Part shown: piece after piece, positions 12,801 through 25,700 of the stretch
Layout: every line of letters begins with the position of its first letter
How positions within the stretch are numbered: the first letter of the stretch is position 1
Assembly (NCBI RefSeq): GCF_020085105.1
Contig: NC_058043.1
Coordinates: forward strand, 7,631,667 to 7,695,666
Reading direction: 5' to 3'
Source: Siniperca chuatsi
Lineage: Eukaryota; Chordata; Actinopteri; Centrarchiformes; Sinipercidae
Length of the DNA: 64,000 nucleotides
Notes under the pieces: generated by a model
Databases searched by the model: none
Seen by the model: the letters and a program-made list of their open reading frames with translations, nothing else
Told to the model about the DNA's origin: nothing
Made by a program: the position numbers and the translations under genes

Positions 12801-15800
12801 TCAAAAATCTTGATTGATTTATTTACTCTGTAAATTTGCTCGTAGATGATTACCCAGTGGTAACAGGGAAATTCCTTACAATATGTTCTTTGCAATTTTG
12901 GCATTGTAAGTGTAATTCACTTTCTACACTGGCACTCAGTTTTTTAGACACGCAACACTTGACTGACATATCTCAGCAACTATTTGACAGATTGCCATGA
13001 AATTTGGTACACGCATTCATGCTCCTGACAGGATGAATTGTAATAACCTGACAAATCTCTAAATGTTTAATTAAGTACTGTGCTATCATCAAGTTAAATC
13101 CTCAGCTGTACTTTGTGTTTAGTGCTAATTAGCAAATGTTAGCAACACGCTAAAATAAGAAGTGAACATGGTAAACATTATAACTGCTAGATATCAGCAT
13201 GTTAGCATTGTCAGTGTGATCATGTTAGCATGCGGATGTTAGCATTTAGCTTTTCAGTGTTGTTCAAATGTTGTTCTATTCAATTCATTATTATAATATT
13301 ATTATTATAATATTAATTACAGAGACCCAACAAATCCCACCATGAGCAAGCATTTGTGAGCAAGCAAGAGTTCTGGGTAGAAGCATCAGGTAATTGTCAG
13401 AAATGTATCTGTAAATCTACTACATCATTGGTCACACACAGCACTCACCCTGTAGGTGTTCTCATAGTTGCGGCAGTGCTCGGTGAAGGGTGTTTCTCTC
13501 CCCTCAGCCAGGAGGACCTTGGTGCAGATGTTGCGGTGAGAAGTGGGCCTTCGGGGCATCTCACTGAGAGACGGGGAGCGGCAAGACATGGAGAGAGGGG
13601 ACTGGTGCCTGAGGTGAGGGGAAAAAATCATGACTGCCTTTTTTCTCTCATTAATAACTGTGTTTGATGATATTATTCTCCATCAACAAAACATTACGTC
13701 GAGCTATCCTCTGTCTCTTACACAACAGGAGGATTAAAGCCTCATATTAAATAAAATGAACTCTATAATTGACCATATTGGTGCATAACACTATTGCTGG
13801 TAAGCTACAGTCAGCTCTGTTCTAACTGTGTAAGATATTTAAGAAATATGGTACAGCTTGCACTGTTCAAAACACACATATTTTCTGCTTTACTTTCACA
13901 ATCATTTTGTTTTGTATTGTGTGGTAACTTCCTCAGCCGATAAAATGGATTCTCTTATGGTACACACATTAATGTCTCGGTACATCCACTTCTACTGCTG
14001 GCCTTGGAGCAGCTCCAGTGGAGCTAAGTGCTTCACTCAAGTACACCTCGATGGTAGTTTCCATCTCTTCGTTAAAGGGTGGGTAAGGAGGTCAAATGTT
14101 TGCACAAACTTTTCTTTTAAATAAAATTAACAATTCACTTATTGCCTTTAAGTTGCTTGACATTTATTTCTAAATTCTCCAAATTTCTTTTTTTCTATAA
14201 ATACGACTTGTTGGACAAAGCTGACTTCATTTGTTAATATGCTCATGTTCAAAACTAACCACACAAAGCTTTTTCAGTTCTGAAAAAGGGTAAACCCCAA
14301 AAGGAACTGTTCAGTCCCTATTCTTTATATGCATGTTTGTTTGTTTGTTTATTTTTTCTTTACTCAGGTCTCTCTTGCAAAAGAGATCTTGATCTCAATG
14401 AGACTACCTGATTAAATAAAGCTTACACATATATCGTATGTCTAAAGTAAATCAGTACACTTGCTGTCACTAAAAACACTCACATCTCTTCACCATTACC
14501 TTTACCAAGAGTGTGAAAGTATGTATGTACAGCACATAGCCACACAACTAGATAAACATACATTTATCTGGGTTTTGGTAGGACCATAGTCTTGGCTTCA
14601 TGCCTAACCCAGCATAACTGCCCTGAAGCCATTCTATAATAACCTAGGTGCCAATACATGAGAGGGATGCAGGCTGTCCCAACGAAGCCAATTAAAGACT
14701 CTGCCACTACTAAAGCAGCAGCAGCATCAGTTGCATGAAAGAACATGGCTGTACAACTTCACTTCTGTTCGGTGAATTTTATGATAAAAATAGGGCCAGC
14801 CAGCAGGCCATCCACCAATCCCTGCCCAGCTTGCATCCTGCATCCCAATTTAGCATGTATCAGACACAACAACACATTCAGTCACACTGAGTAACAGGCT
14901 ACACCATGTGGGCGGCATTCTCAACTACCATACGGTGAGGAAAAGCCCATTTCCTCTTCCGTCTGTGAACTGAAGCATGGAGTGGACTCAAAAAATTGTG
15001 CAGCCAAGCACCTTGTGTAACGACTGTCATCGAACAGTGTCGGTGGCATCAACAGAAATTCACTAAAGAGAGTAGAAAGCAAGAACGTGACTAACTCTGA
15101 TCACACACTGTCAGTTCAGTCTGTAATACACCTTCACTACAATCACCATAAATATTTAAGGCATTCAACTGCAAAAGCTACATTTATTGGGGGTTCACGC
15201 TGCAAGTTACGGAACTTGTCACACACTCATGACATTCCACTCTATACAAGAGAATAAACTGCAATGACTTGAAAATAATAAGATACATATAAATTTACCT
15301 GGGATCTGGTAGGCTCTTACTCCTGCAATATTGCCCAGTGTTAATGCAACAGGAGACCTGTCTAAAACATGTATCCCTACCTCTCTCTGCCATACACATG
15401 TCATCATCCAGCCTCTGTCCGCCCATCACTGACGCCAATTGAAGACTTTGTCCGTGCTAAAGCTGTGACATCAGCAGCCTGGAACAAAGCGGCCTGACCG
15501 CTCCTGCATGCCAACTTCCAGATGAATCCTGGACAGTTCTGTGAAATTACGATAAAAATAGTGCCAGCCGGCCGGCCACCAATCCCTACCCACTTTGCAT
15601 CTTGCACTGGCAGGGCGCTAAGCAAGTTGGAGAGGAGAGTTGTCAGTATGTTGGCATTAGTGGGTGGGCTTAAGGACCTGTGAACAGTTGGGAGACACTG
15701 ATGTGGAATAAAATCAGTCAGGGGAGTGTGTTTGTACGCAGAGAGGGACGTGACGCACAGACAAAATGACTAAACTCTTTGTTCTGAGTAGCAGTGATGG

Positions 15801-16691
15801 GTGTATTTAAAGGTTGTGTTTACTGGTGATTTGATGCAATTCTCAGAGGAATCTATGAAGTTAAAAGACTATATGGCTTTGTCAAAGGATTCTCAGATTT
15901 TTTGGTTTTCAGCTACATTTCAACTTAATTCAAGTGTTACACTTGACTTCTAAGTAAAACAAAACATCAAATGAAAACATCTCTATCCAGGACCCGTGAC
16001 AACGTAGCACACACTCATTCATCCATCTTATCGTGATATCTGCTGTGTTTCTGGCCTGGCCACAGCAAAACCAGAGCTTTCTAAAACATGAGAGACTGCC
16101 ACCTTGCCGGCCCCCATGCAACAAGGTGAGTTGCGTAAACATATCAGTGTACAGAGCTTACAAACAGACAGAATAACTGCCATAGTGGGACTCAGCATGG
16201 CGCCTCCTTTCCTCACTGCAGTCATTGCTATCTACCATCTGTACTTGTTCACCATTTGGAGATTTTGAGTTTGGATCCTTCACAAGTGTGAAATTTTCTC
16301 CCCAGACTTTTTGATTTCTTGGAAGGATCTAAAAGATGCCATGGTAATATTCAGGCAGTGAAAGCACATTGTAAATTAAAACCTTAAGAGTAAGGGATCA
16401 TTTGGTGATTACATTCAAATGATATTTGCATGTAAATGATCTTACCTTGTTGCAATACTTGTAGATCCGGCAACAGATGGAGGGCAGCGCTGACTTAGCA
16501 GCAGTAAGGGCTCCAGACAGCGGGCAAACTCACTTCTGTAGTCTGTGTTGATCTAATGGAAGATAAAGATCACTTAGTCTTGTATTAATTCAAAAAGAGT
16601 GTGCACGTATTTCTGCCATATTATTCTTTGTTTCTGAAAATCAGGGAAAAAAGCACTTCTAGCCGGGCTGAAATAAAGAAAGAAACGAGAA

Positions 16692-16759
<68 letters not shown>

Positions 16760-19700
16760 AAAAATAACCGTGAATCTGTTTGCACTATCCATCCATAGAA
16801 TCATCCATAAACATAAAACATATACTTATACTAAAATATAAAAAACCCTAAATACTTGGGAACATGGGTGTGTTATTAATATGCACCATTACCACCCATG
16901 CCCCTTCCACCAAAACAAGTGCACTTGTTTCCAATGTAGATCAAGTATTTTGTTAGATTTAGTAAATTTGTATGTTTCTGCTTTACTACTGTTTTCATTA
17001 ATTGATATACTAGTGATAAATACTGATTTAACCTACTCTATAACTTCTCACTTCATGAAATATTTTACATTTACTAAATTTGGTGATGTCAGCAGCAGCA
17101 ACAGTGATTTGTGTGAAAAAAAACACTGCAGCAATGATTGCTTAGCACCAGAAACATTGCCACACAAAAAATACATTTTTGACAAAATAATCTTAACTCA
17201 ATGTCTACTTACTCTCTTTTTCCTGGAGATTATCCTGAGATTACCTGAAGATTATTTTGTGAAACTACTGTTACCAAGGTAAAGAATGAACTTTCACGTT
17301 AAAAAATAACCATTTTTAAGACCACTTTATCACTTTTGATGGCGTTTTGCTGGCTGTTATGGATTTCTTTCAAAAATATGTTAGTTAAACTTATCTTACA
17401 AGCAAAAAGTTGTTGTGTTTTTGCTTGTAGTTGCTATAGTATTGTAGTTCTTTGTGATGTTTAGTCGTGTTGTTGTAGTTCTGATTGCCATATGATGCTT
17501 GTATGTGTATGTTCTAAACTGGGTTTTACTAGGTTTCCTTTCAGTTATGCTATATCCTCCTATATGTGCTTTAATGTTGTTTTGTCTGCTTGTTTTATGT
17601 CTTGTTTGTTTCTTTTAATGTATAACATTAACATGTCCCTGATAAATAAATTAATAAAAGTCCTATTAGAAGGCACTGAACTCAACTTTCCTACAAGAAA
17701 AATTGGTTCTGGGCTTTGGGGCGACAGTGAAACTGCATTGGGAACAAGTGAAACAACTAATCAGCACGTTGCAGTGGATCACACTCTGAATGTAACCTTT
17801 TCCAGCTCTGCACGAAGGCTGTTCCTACTCACTTTGCTGCTCTGCACTGGTCTCAGTCGATGAGGGAGCTTTACAATCCGCTTCAGCCTCTCCATGAGTT
17901 GCTGTGTAAGCAGGAACATCTGAGTGTGATTCAGTGACCTGTTTCACCTCGCTGAGACATTATGGACAGCCTCCATTTAAAGATCAGTTCAGTCCAGCTG
18001 ATACTGTAACTTCTCTCTTGCCAAGAAAACTTCCTCAGAATAAACGGATTATTGTGATGTATGAACAGTGGACATGGTGGTTTTAGAATCACTGATAATG
18101 CGTCGTCCATGGTTATATATCACATATACGCAGTGAATCATCCTTTTATCTTTATGTTATCTATACATTTGTTTATATTCACTTTTGTAAAACTTTTTGC
18201 ATTATGTATTCACTTTCCCCTCCCTTACCAACTGCTCCTCTCCTACCCACTTATGTCTGATATTGCAGCACTGTAACTCTATATTAATACTTTATAAAAT
18301 TCCAATGAAATGCAATAATAATAAAACATAGTTCATACAGTAGTTAATGGACTGTACTCACGTAACCCATGTCCAAAAACTCAAACTTGTTGGCTGAGCT
18401 GAGGAAGGCCGAACAGGTGACGAGGTGAACCTAAAACCATCAGAGATTAAAGGTTAGATTTCAAACAAGCTGCATGGAATATGAGACACCAACATGCTGA
18501 AATTGAGATTAAATGGTCTTAAATTCATTCCACAACTAACTGCACACTTAGTATGATCAGAATGATCATCTTTTTCATAGTCCATTCGCAAAAGTATAGA
18601 AGTACAGGCAGTAGTGGAAAGTAACTAAGTACATTATGAGGTACTTGTACTTTACTTGAGCATTTTTGTTTTATGCTACGTTATACTTCTATTCCATTAC
18701 ATTTCATAGATAATATTGTACTTTTTACTCCACTACATTTATCTGAGAGCTGGAGTTACTTTTATATATATATATATATATACAGTCTATGATATTTAGT
18801 AAAGATTAAAGCAAGAAGATATAGACCAACATTTCTGTCTATGATGACTAGTAAAAACTGTTTCTAAGTGGACTACTTGTCATGCTTCAGACTTCTATGA
18901 GTTGTTAGAGATTCCACCAGAAAGTGATTTCCCCTATAAACTTCTCAAATGGTTTCATTTAAATCACTGTTCAAAGGCCCCAAAAAGCTAGATTATCCAA
19001 TATTTCACAGAAGAGTAAAGATTAAAGAAAAGTCCAAAAAATGAAAATCAAAACTTTTTATTCTTTCCTGCCCCATTAATCACCTCATGACCCCTCAGAT
19101 TTATCGTGTGACCCTGTGGAGGGGCCCGACCCCTAGACTGGGAACCACAAGACTACATTACTGTCTATAAAGTAGTTCAAACTAGCTACAACTGTAAAAT
19201 GCTGCTTACACATTGATGCATCAGTATTAACAATCTAATAATGTCTTACATAATAAATACATCAGTTACAGGGAAGATTTTACTGCAGAACGAGTACTTT
19301 TACTTTTGATACTTTAAGTACATTTTGCTGATTATACTTTTGTACTTTTTGAATGCAGGACTTTTACTTAAGTAAAGGATCTGAGTACTTCTTTGAAGGT
19401 ATTATGATAGTTTGTGACCAGAAATATGTCAGCAGCAGTGCTTTTGTGACTGATGATTATTTATTATCAGGTATTTATTTTACTCTACCTGGAGAGTTGG
19501 TAGGAGGGCTGTAAGGTGTGAGAGCTGTTCCTTTAGTGCTTTCTCCTTCTCCTCATGTTGACTGCAAACACACACACACACAAACATGTAATGCCACACC
19601 TTCACATCCACGCCTCCAGAAACACTCAGAGGATTCAGCTCAGGAGGTGCAACCACAAACATCATGCTCCATACTTCCAGAAAGCTAATCTCTCTGTCTT

Positions 19701-22700
19701 CTCTCTCTGTAACAAACACACAGGCACAGACGCAGGGCCGGACACACAAAGCCTGACATAAATAGCCTTTAACACCCTTCCGGGAACCCAGCCACTGGAC
19801 GGCTTCCAGGCAACGGAGAGAGAGAGAGAGATGGAGGACACTGGGCACAAAAAAAATCTCATTAAAGATCCCCACAGAGTGCAACCCGATACACTCACTC
19901 TCTCACATGCACAAAATTGTTCTCATTCAATCACGCATACGTACACATGGAGTGCACACTGAAGAAGAAAAGTGCTCAGAAATGGTTCTCAGAATTCTCG
20001 CTGTTTGGAAAGGGGAGTTTGCAGATTCAAAGAGAAAGCAGAGACGGAGATAAAACACAAACTGTATGTCTGCTTATGTTCAAATACCATATATTTCAGT
20101 GATTAGTCATTAATCTTAGATAACATTTAATTGATGTGCAATAATTTGATCTTAGAGACTAATTAGTTGCAAACCTCAGATGACATTAAATCAAACTTTA
20201 ATGATTGCTGTGGGGATGTTGTTAGATCTTATTTTAGTGGCTGGATACTTGTGAGTTAATGCTACATTAATGGTTTGGGAGGCTGTCATTAACCTGTTTT
20301 TGCAAAGTAAGTTTTAAATTTTTATCACTTTACAGTCGTGTTTCTGCACAAGCAAACAGCTACAAGTAAGTAACATCATGGCAGTCTGCCACAAATGAAA
20401 AAAAAAGTTAGGATCCTATTCTCAGGACAGTATAGTGCATAGAAAACAGCTCAACACCACATTGATGGGTGCTGCAACAGACACAAGTAGCTCATTTTTC
20501 AGTAGGCCCAATAGCAGGTGCTAAAGGTGCTGTGGTTTTATTTAAAGTGGAGGAAATCTACAGACTGCATCCAGGTATTCCTGCAGCAGTTGCTGTTGGT
20601 GATATTATGGACTTGAGAAAGTCTATCATTTTCATACTGTATATTTGTATACCATTACTTTTCAGTTGGCTACATTTTCATTGATTGGATCCAGGCATAA
20701 CCACTGGCTTGAGGTCTGTAATTATACTGAAGCGGTTTTAATTCTGTACAATGCTTTATTGAAATGGAAATCATCAGAAAATGTGTTTGGTGAGGAGAGA
20801 GATTATTCCAGAGCAAACAGGGTGCTGCTATTCATCACCATGAGTACAATGCAGCATGATATAATGGAAAAACTATCAAGTGACCCGGTGACAGCACGAT
20901 AATAGCTTTCAATTTGGTAAATATTGTGACACAAGCTTTGTGAGAACAAAGGAGCATTTTCACATAAGAACTGTAAATCTTTTTATTTTACCTCTGAGCT
21001 GCTTTCAGCAGAATCTTCTTCCTCTCTGCTAGCTTTTCCTGTCAGATGAGAACAGAGAAAACAGCCCCTTTTATTCCTTACACTGCTGTAAAAATGGCCT
21101 TGAGCTCTCTAATACCTAATGAGTTTTCAAGATTGGGTGGAAAAAATTGGTGTAAATTCCTCAATGTGGTGTCTGCTCTCTTTGATTGTTTATTATGCAT
21201 AGACAATACACTCTTTTCTCATAATTAGGTTAACAGAGACATCCAGTGGCCAAGCAGTGCAAATGGTGTCAGATGCTCCATCTTACTGCACTCTAACTTC
21301 AGACTGAGTTCAGACAATATTTGAATTTTATTTTTAACTTCTACTTAAGAGTGACTTTGTAGAGGACTAGCTGTATTTCAGAAAGATGTATTTGACAGTT
21401 ATTTTGGTCCACTTTTCTGTAACTGACATTTGAACTTTTCTCTTTATAAACAAACCTGATGTAATAAACGTAATAACATTGTATACCAAGGGGCAGTCAG
21501 ATAAAAGTCCAAAATGTGTTTGTAAATGTTACTTCACTCGCTGTTTGAAATGATAATGTTAACTCTTGTAATGGTTAGGGAAAACATTAGAGGGAGCGTA
21601 GTTATACTGTACGTGCATCACATTTAGGTGCAAGGTTATTGGAAATCAGCATTTATGAAAAGACTAATGCCTGCACACTGACTTAAAACCAAAAACTTAT
21701 TTAAATGGACAACATTTTGATCCCATTCGGATCATCATCAGGTCAAAATGTCGGCATTGAGCATGTTAGACTCCCAAGAAGAGGAGAGGACATGAATCCA
21801 CTTTTTCTTCACAAGGAGAGTTTTAACATCTTTACACTTCAAACTCTGACACCAAGAGGTCTGAATTAGATTAGATAGAGATAGATTTTGTACATTTAGA
21901 TATATTTTGGGTGTAGCTTCTTGTTGATAGCTGTCCATAGTCTTGATGATAATATACATGTATGTTACTGTATGTTAAATGAAAAATATGATGAATATTT
22001 TCTGGTGAAATGCGTTTTTAATGCTTTTTATCATGTACAATATTTTAATGCTTCCTTTCATGTAATTAACAACTATTTTGGATATTTCTGATATACTTAT
22101 ATATTTGATGAATTGTCTCATTACTCCAATTCTTTGAGGTTAATGTACTTTTGACTGAGTTTTCATTGTACTGTACACTACTTGAATTGTTTATTGCTTT
22201 GAGATGTTTATCACCCTGAGCTGGTTGGATGGTTAACCACACCTGCCATCATACAGCTTATCAGCCTATTGGTATACATCTACCAATATATACAGTATAT
22301 TGTGGTGTGGTTTCAAGTCAGTGTGCAGGAGTTACTCTTTTCACTGAGGGAATTAGGGGAAAAAGGAACAGTTGAGAAAACATATCACATCAGGATCATT
22401 ATGTAACCTGTAAGCTGTTGAACAGACTACAGATTGCACTCTCTTCTTCCTCCACATTCAGACACACTTCTCCTATCATTGCTCTCAGCAGAACGATCGC
22501 CTCTCGAGTTGAAGTCTGCAGCTCCTTCACCACCTACAGACGGAGGAGGAGGTTCGCTGTCAATGAAAGGCCATGTAGGCCACTGCACTGCCACACATTT
22601 GTCATCGGAGCCTTTATCAGAACTTTAAGCTGAAACATGCAAGCATAGTTGAGGCTATTTTGCTGTACAAATATAGTAATTAAAGCTCATTACAATGAAG

Positions 22701-25700
22701 ATTCTAATTTTCAGTACTGCGTATTTCATTATTTAACACGTCTGTATGGTTTTGAGAAAGAGCACCCAAAGCAGAACTATAAGCAGTGAAATTATAGCCA
22801 AAAGTATTTGTATTTGACCATAATTAATTCAGCAATGCTCAAAATATTGTTAAAAAATAGTCCTCATTTATAAGTATATATGTTCAAATTGCACTGTAAT
22901 GATCTACACAAATTCTGAGTGCACCTGCACCACGTCTCACAATATCATCACCACTGCTGAATGGTTGAATTATTCATAATGTCAAATGTGTAGATGAACA
23001 GACAGGACTCTCTCACCAGCACAGCCTGGTCCAACATCTCACACCCCTGCACGTAAGCTGTTTCAATATCAATGCAGTGAGTCCGACTCTCCCTGTGGTA
23101 AACAAACAACAGTTAATTTAATGTGTAGAAGAGAAGAGAACTTCTGACAGTCATACATTTTGTGTAGTGGATTCACTCACACTTGCGTGTCTCTGAAGCA
23201 CTTGATGCAAAGCATAGACTTATTCTCTGTTGAGAAAAGGATGTAGGGCTCCTTGTGGAGAGCTGTGGAGACAGAGACGCCTTTTAACTTCAGCCCACAG
23301 GAGTGTGAGAGTTAAAGTAGTATTTCCAATGAGCAGGTTTGTGAAAAACATATACAAGAGGTTTCAGAATACAAACACAGGTTGGCTTGGTTACCACCAA
23401 GTGTTGACACCGTGCCTTTCATACTACTTTCTTAAGCCCTGGAAATTTAGGCAGAACACAGGAGGGACTACACCCCTCATGAGCAACATGCTTCTCACTG
23501 GTGTATTGAAGCCTTGTGGGCCTGTAATTCTTCTGGAGTAAATTACAGGTGGCACTCACAGCACTTCCTGTGTTTGGCTTTGGTGCGTTTGGCCAGGGAT
23601 ACAATCTCATGGTGGGAAAACATTCTGGCCTTGTGAGTCAACTCCCTGCAGGCGCCGCACAGTGGCTGGCTACAAGTGTTACAGTAGTACATCATCCCTG
23701 CGTCCTGTACGGGAAAAAAAGGATACAAAATACAACTGAAAGACAAAGTGGAGAGATGCTTACATTATTTTATATCATTTAAAGCTACACAAAGCAACAT
23801 TTAATACAAAAAACACCTGTCTTAAAGCTACTATGTGTGTAATTTAAAAAATTCTGATTTTGGCGCTCCCCCAGCGGTAGTATTAAAAAAGACATTTTGG
23901 CAGCACGGGATTTGAAAATTGAGGTGAATGAATAAACTGCACTAATGTTCACCAGGACTGACTCATTTCTTTAGAAACAAAAACTTGTGACATCAAAATA
24001 ATTTGAAAGATGCCATAATTGCATTATTTCTCTTTAGTATCCTCACACATATACAAGATTTGTGTGCTCTCTGCACGACTGATGCCTTGTTTAAAATGAT
24101 TTCTGGGACTTGAAGTCCACATTTTTTTTCACTTCCTCTGTGTTATTGTGAGTCACCAACACTTCCTTCCAATACACTAACATACATATACATTTATTTC
24201 TAACGTCTGCGTCATGCTTATATATTCTTTCAATATCTGTCTATGATGTTAACATGTCACTAAAGCTTTGCACAGAGCAGAGTGTTCTGAAAATGCAGGC
24301 CCAACTTCTGGGTGACCTTCGCCTTAATCAATGTGAATTGATGTGGGTCTGTCTGTCAATTTCTACCTTTTTGTTACTTTCCTGGTCACAGTTAGCACAC
24401 TGTACTGTCTCCTCAGCTTCTGCGTTGTTGTCGACCAGGAACTTCAGCAGACGGTCCTCTGGTGGGAGGGCGCTATTCCCTTTTACTATGGATGGGTAAC
24501 TGCGGCAAAGACAGACATTCAGACAGCCTGAGTGAGAAAATCATGAGATTTATCACCAAATTAGTTATACTGGCAAGTATCTGTGTTATTGTTCAAGTTG
24601 AGGTGGGCCAGGAATAATTAAAATAGTTTGATCTGATGAAAAACTAAGAATGAAAATTAAATGGCAAGAAGAACCGTGATTAGTTCTTGCACTATGTTAT
24701 TTTTTGTTTTGTTTTGTGAAGTCCCTCTTCACTGTGTGAAATTTGTTTTTCTTCCTGTTACTTCATCTGGATGTTTGAGCTTCACTGTGCAGAATGTCTT
24801 ATGTTCAGAGTTTGACACTAAAAGGTTGTTTTCACATTCATCTGCTGAGGGGAGAAAGTTTCTCTGTGCTCCCCTTTAATCTGAGTTTAAAGTGGGGTAC
24901 ATATGAGCAGGATTTTGTGACATCACGACTCGTTTGGAAACCTATCATGGTTCAATATGCAACTTCCAGAACAGAAACCTCCACTGCACATAGTTAAACA
25001 TAAGTAGGTAAACTTTTGAAATGAACAATATTTACATATTAATAGATTTTGTTTTCCAATGAGGAAAAATTAGTAGATGTATTTTTTTTTAGAATGGTTA
25101 AGAAGAAAACACAACAGCCACAAATAATTATTTAAATCAGAGGATTTGTATATGTCTTAAAACATGTCTGGAGAGGAACTTTAAGTTTTCACTCTTTATT
25201 TTTATGGATAGATCACATTTCATCCTCCGTATGTCATTCAATATCAAAACAGATTGCAGCATCTGCAGAAAAATAAAAACATCCAATCCATTCTAAAACC
25301 GAAAAAATTCTAAAAAATGAAAAAGAAACTAGTAGCAATAACAATCAAATATAACAACATCTGTCTAACACTACAGCGTCCCCTCCACAGCTGGACAAAT
25401 CTATAAGGCATCACAAATTAATTTTCCAAATACAAAAAATATTTGCTGCCTTTTAAAAAGGCAAGGCAAGTTTATTTGTATAACACCTTTCAATAACAAG
25501 ACAATTAAAATCTGTACATAACATATAAAGATGCATTAGGACAAGGTATAAGGGAAGCACAAGGCAATATAAAAAGACAAACATAAACTATATTAGATTT
25601 TAAAAGTGTAAAATAAAATCGGAGATAAAAATAAGCTACAATTGAATAAAGCAGAAAGCAGTACTGCAGGACACCTGAGGGGGCAGCAGTGACGTCCAGG

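Noticed and set aside
16028..16225. 65-codon - strand frame between rnf207 exons 12 and 11
   Set aside because: It does not match RNF207, and joining exon 11 directly to exon 12 already gives the correct phase and conserved sequence.
16574..16804. Frames of Phe-Leu-Ser or Lys-Glu-Arg repeats
   Set aside because: Products of the (AAAG)n microsatellite.
20469..20902. 71- and 85-codon + strand frames
   Set aside because: They are antisense to an rnf207 intron, have no recognisable domain, and nothing supports splicing or expression.
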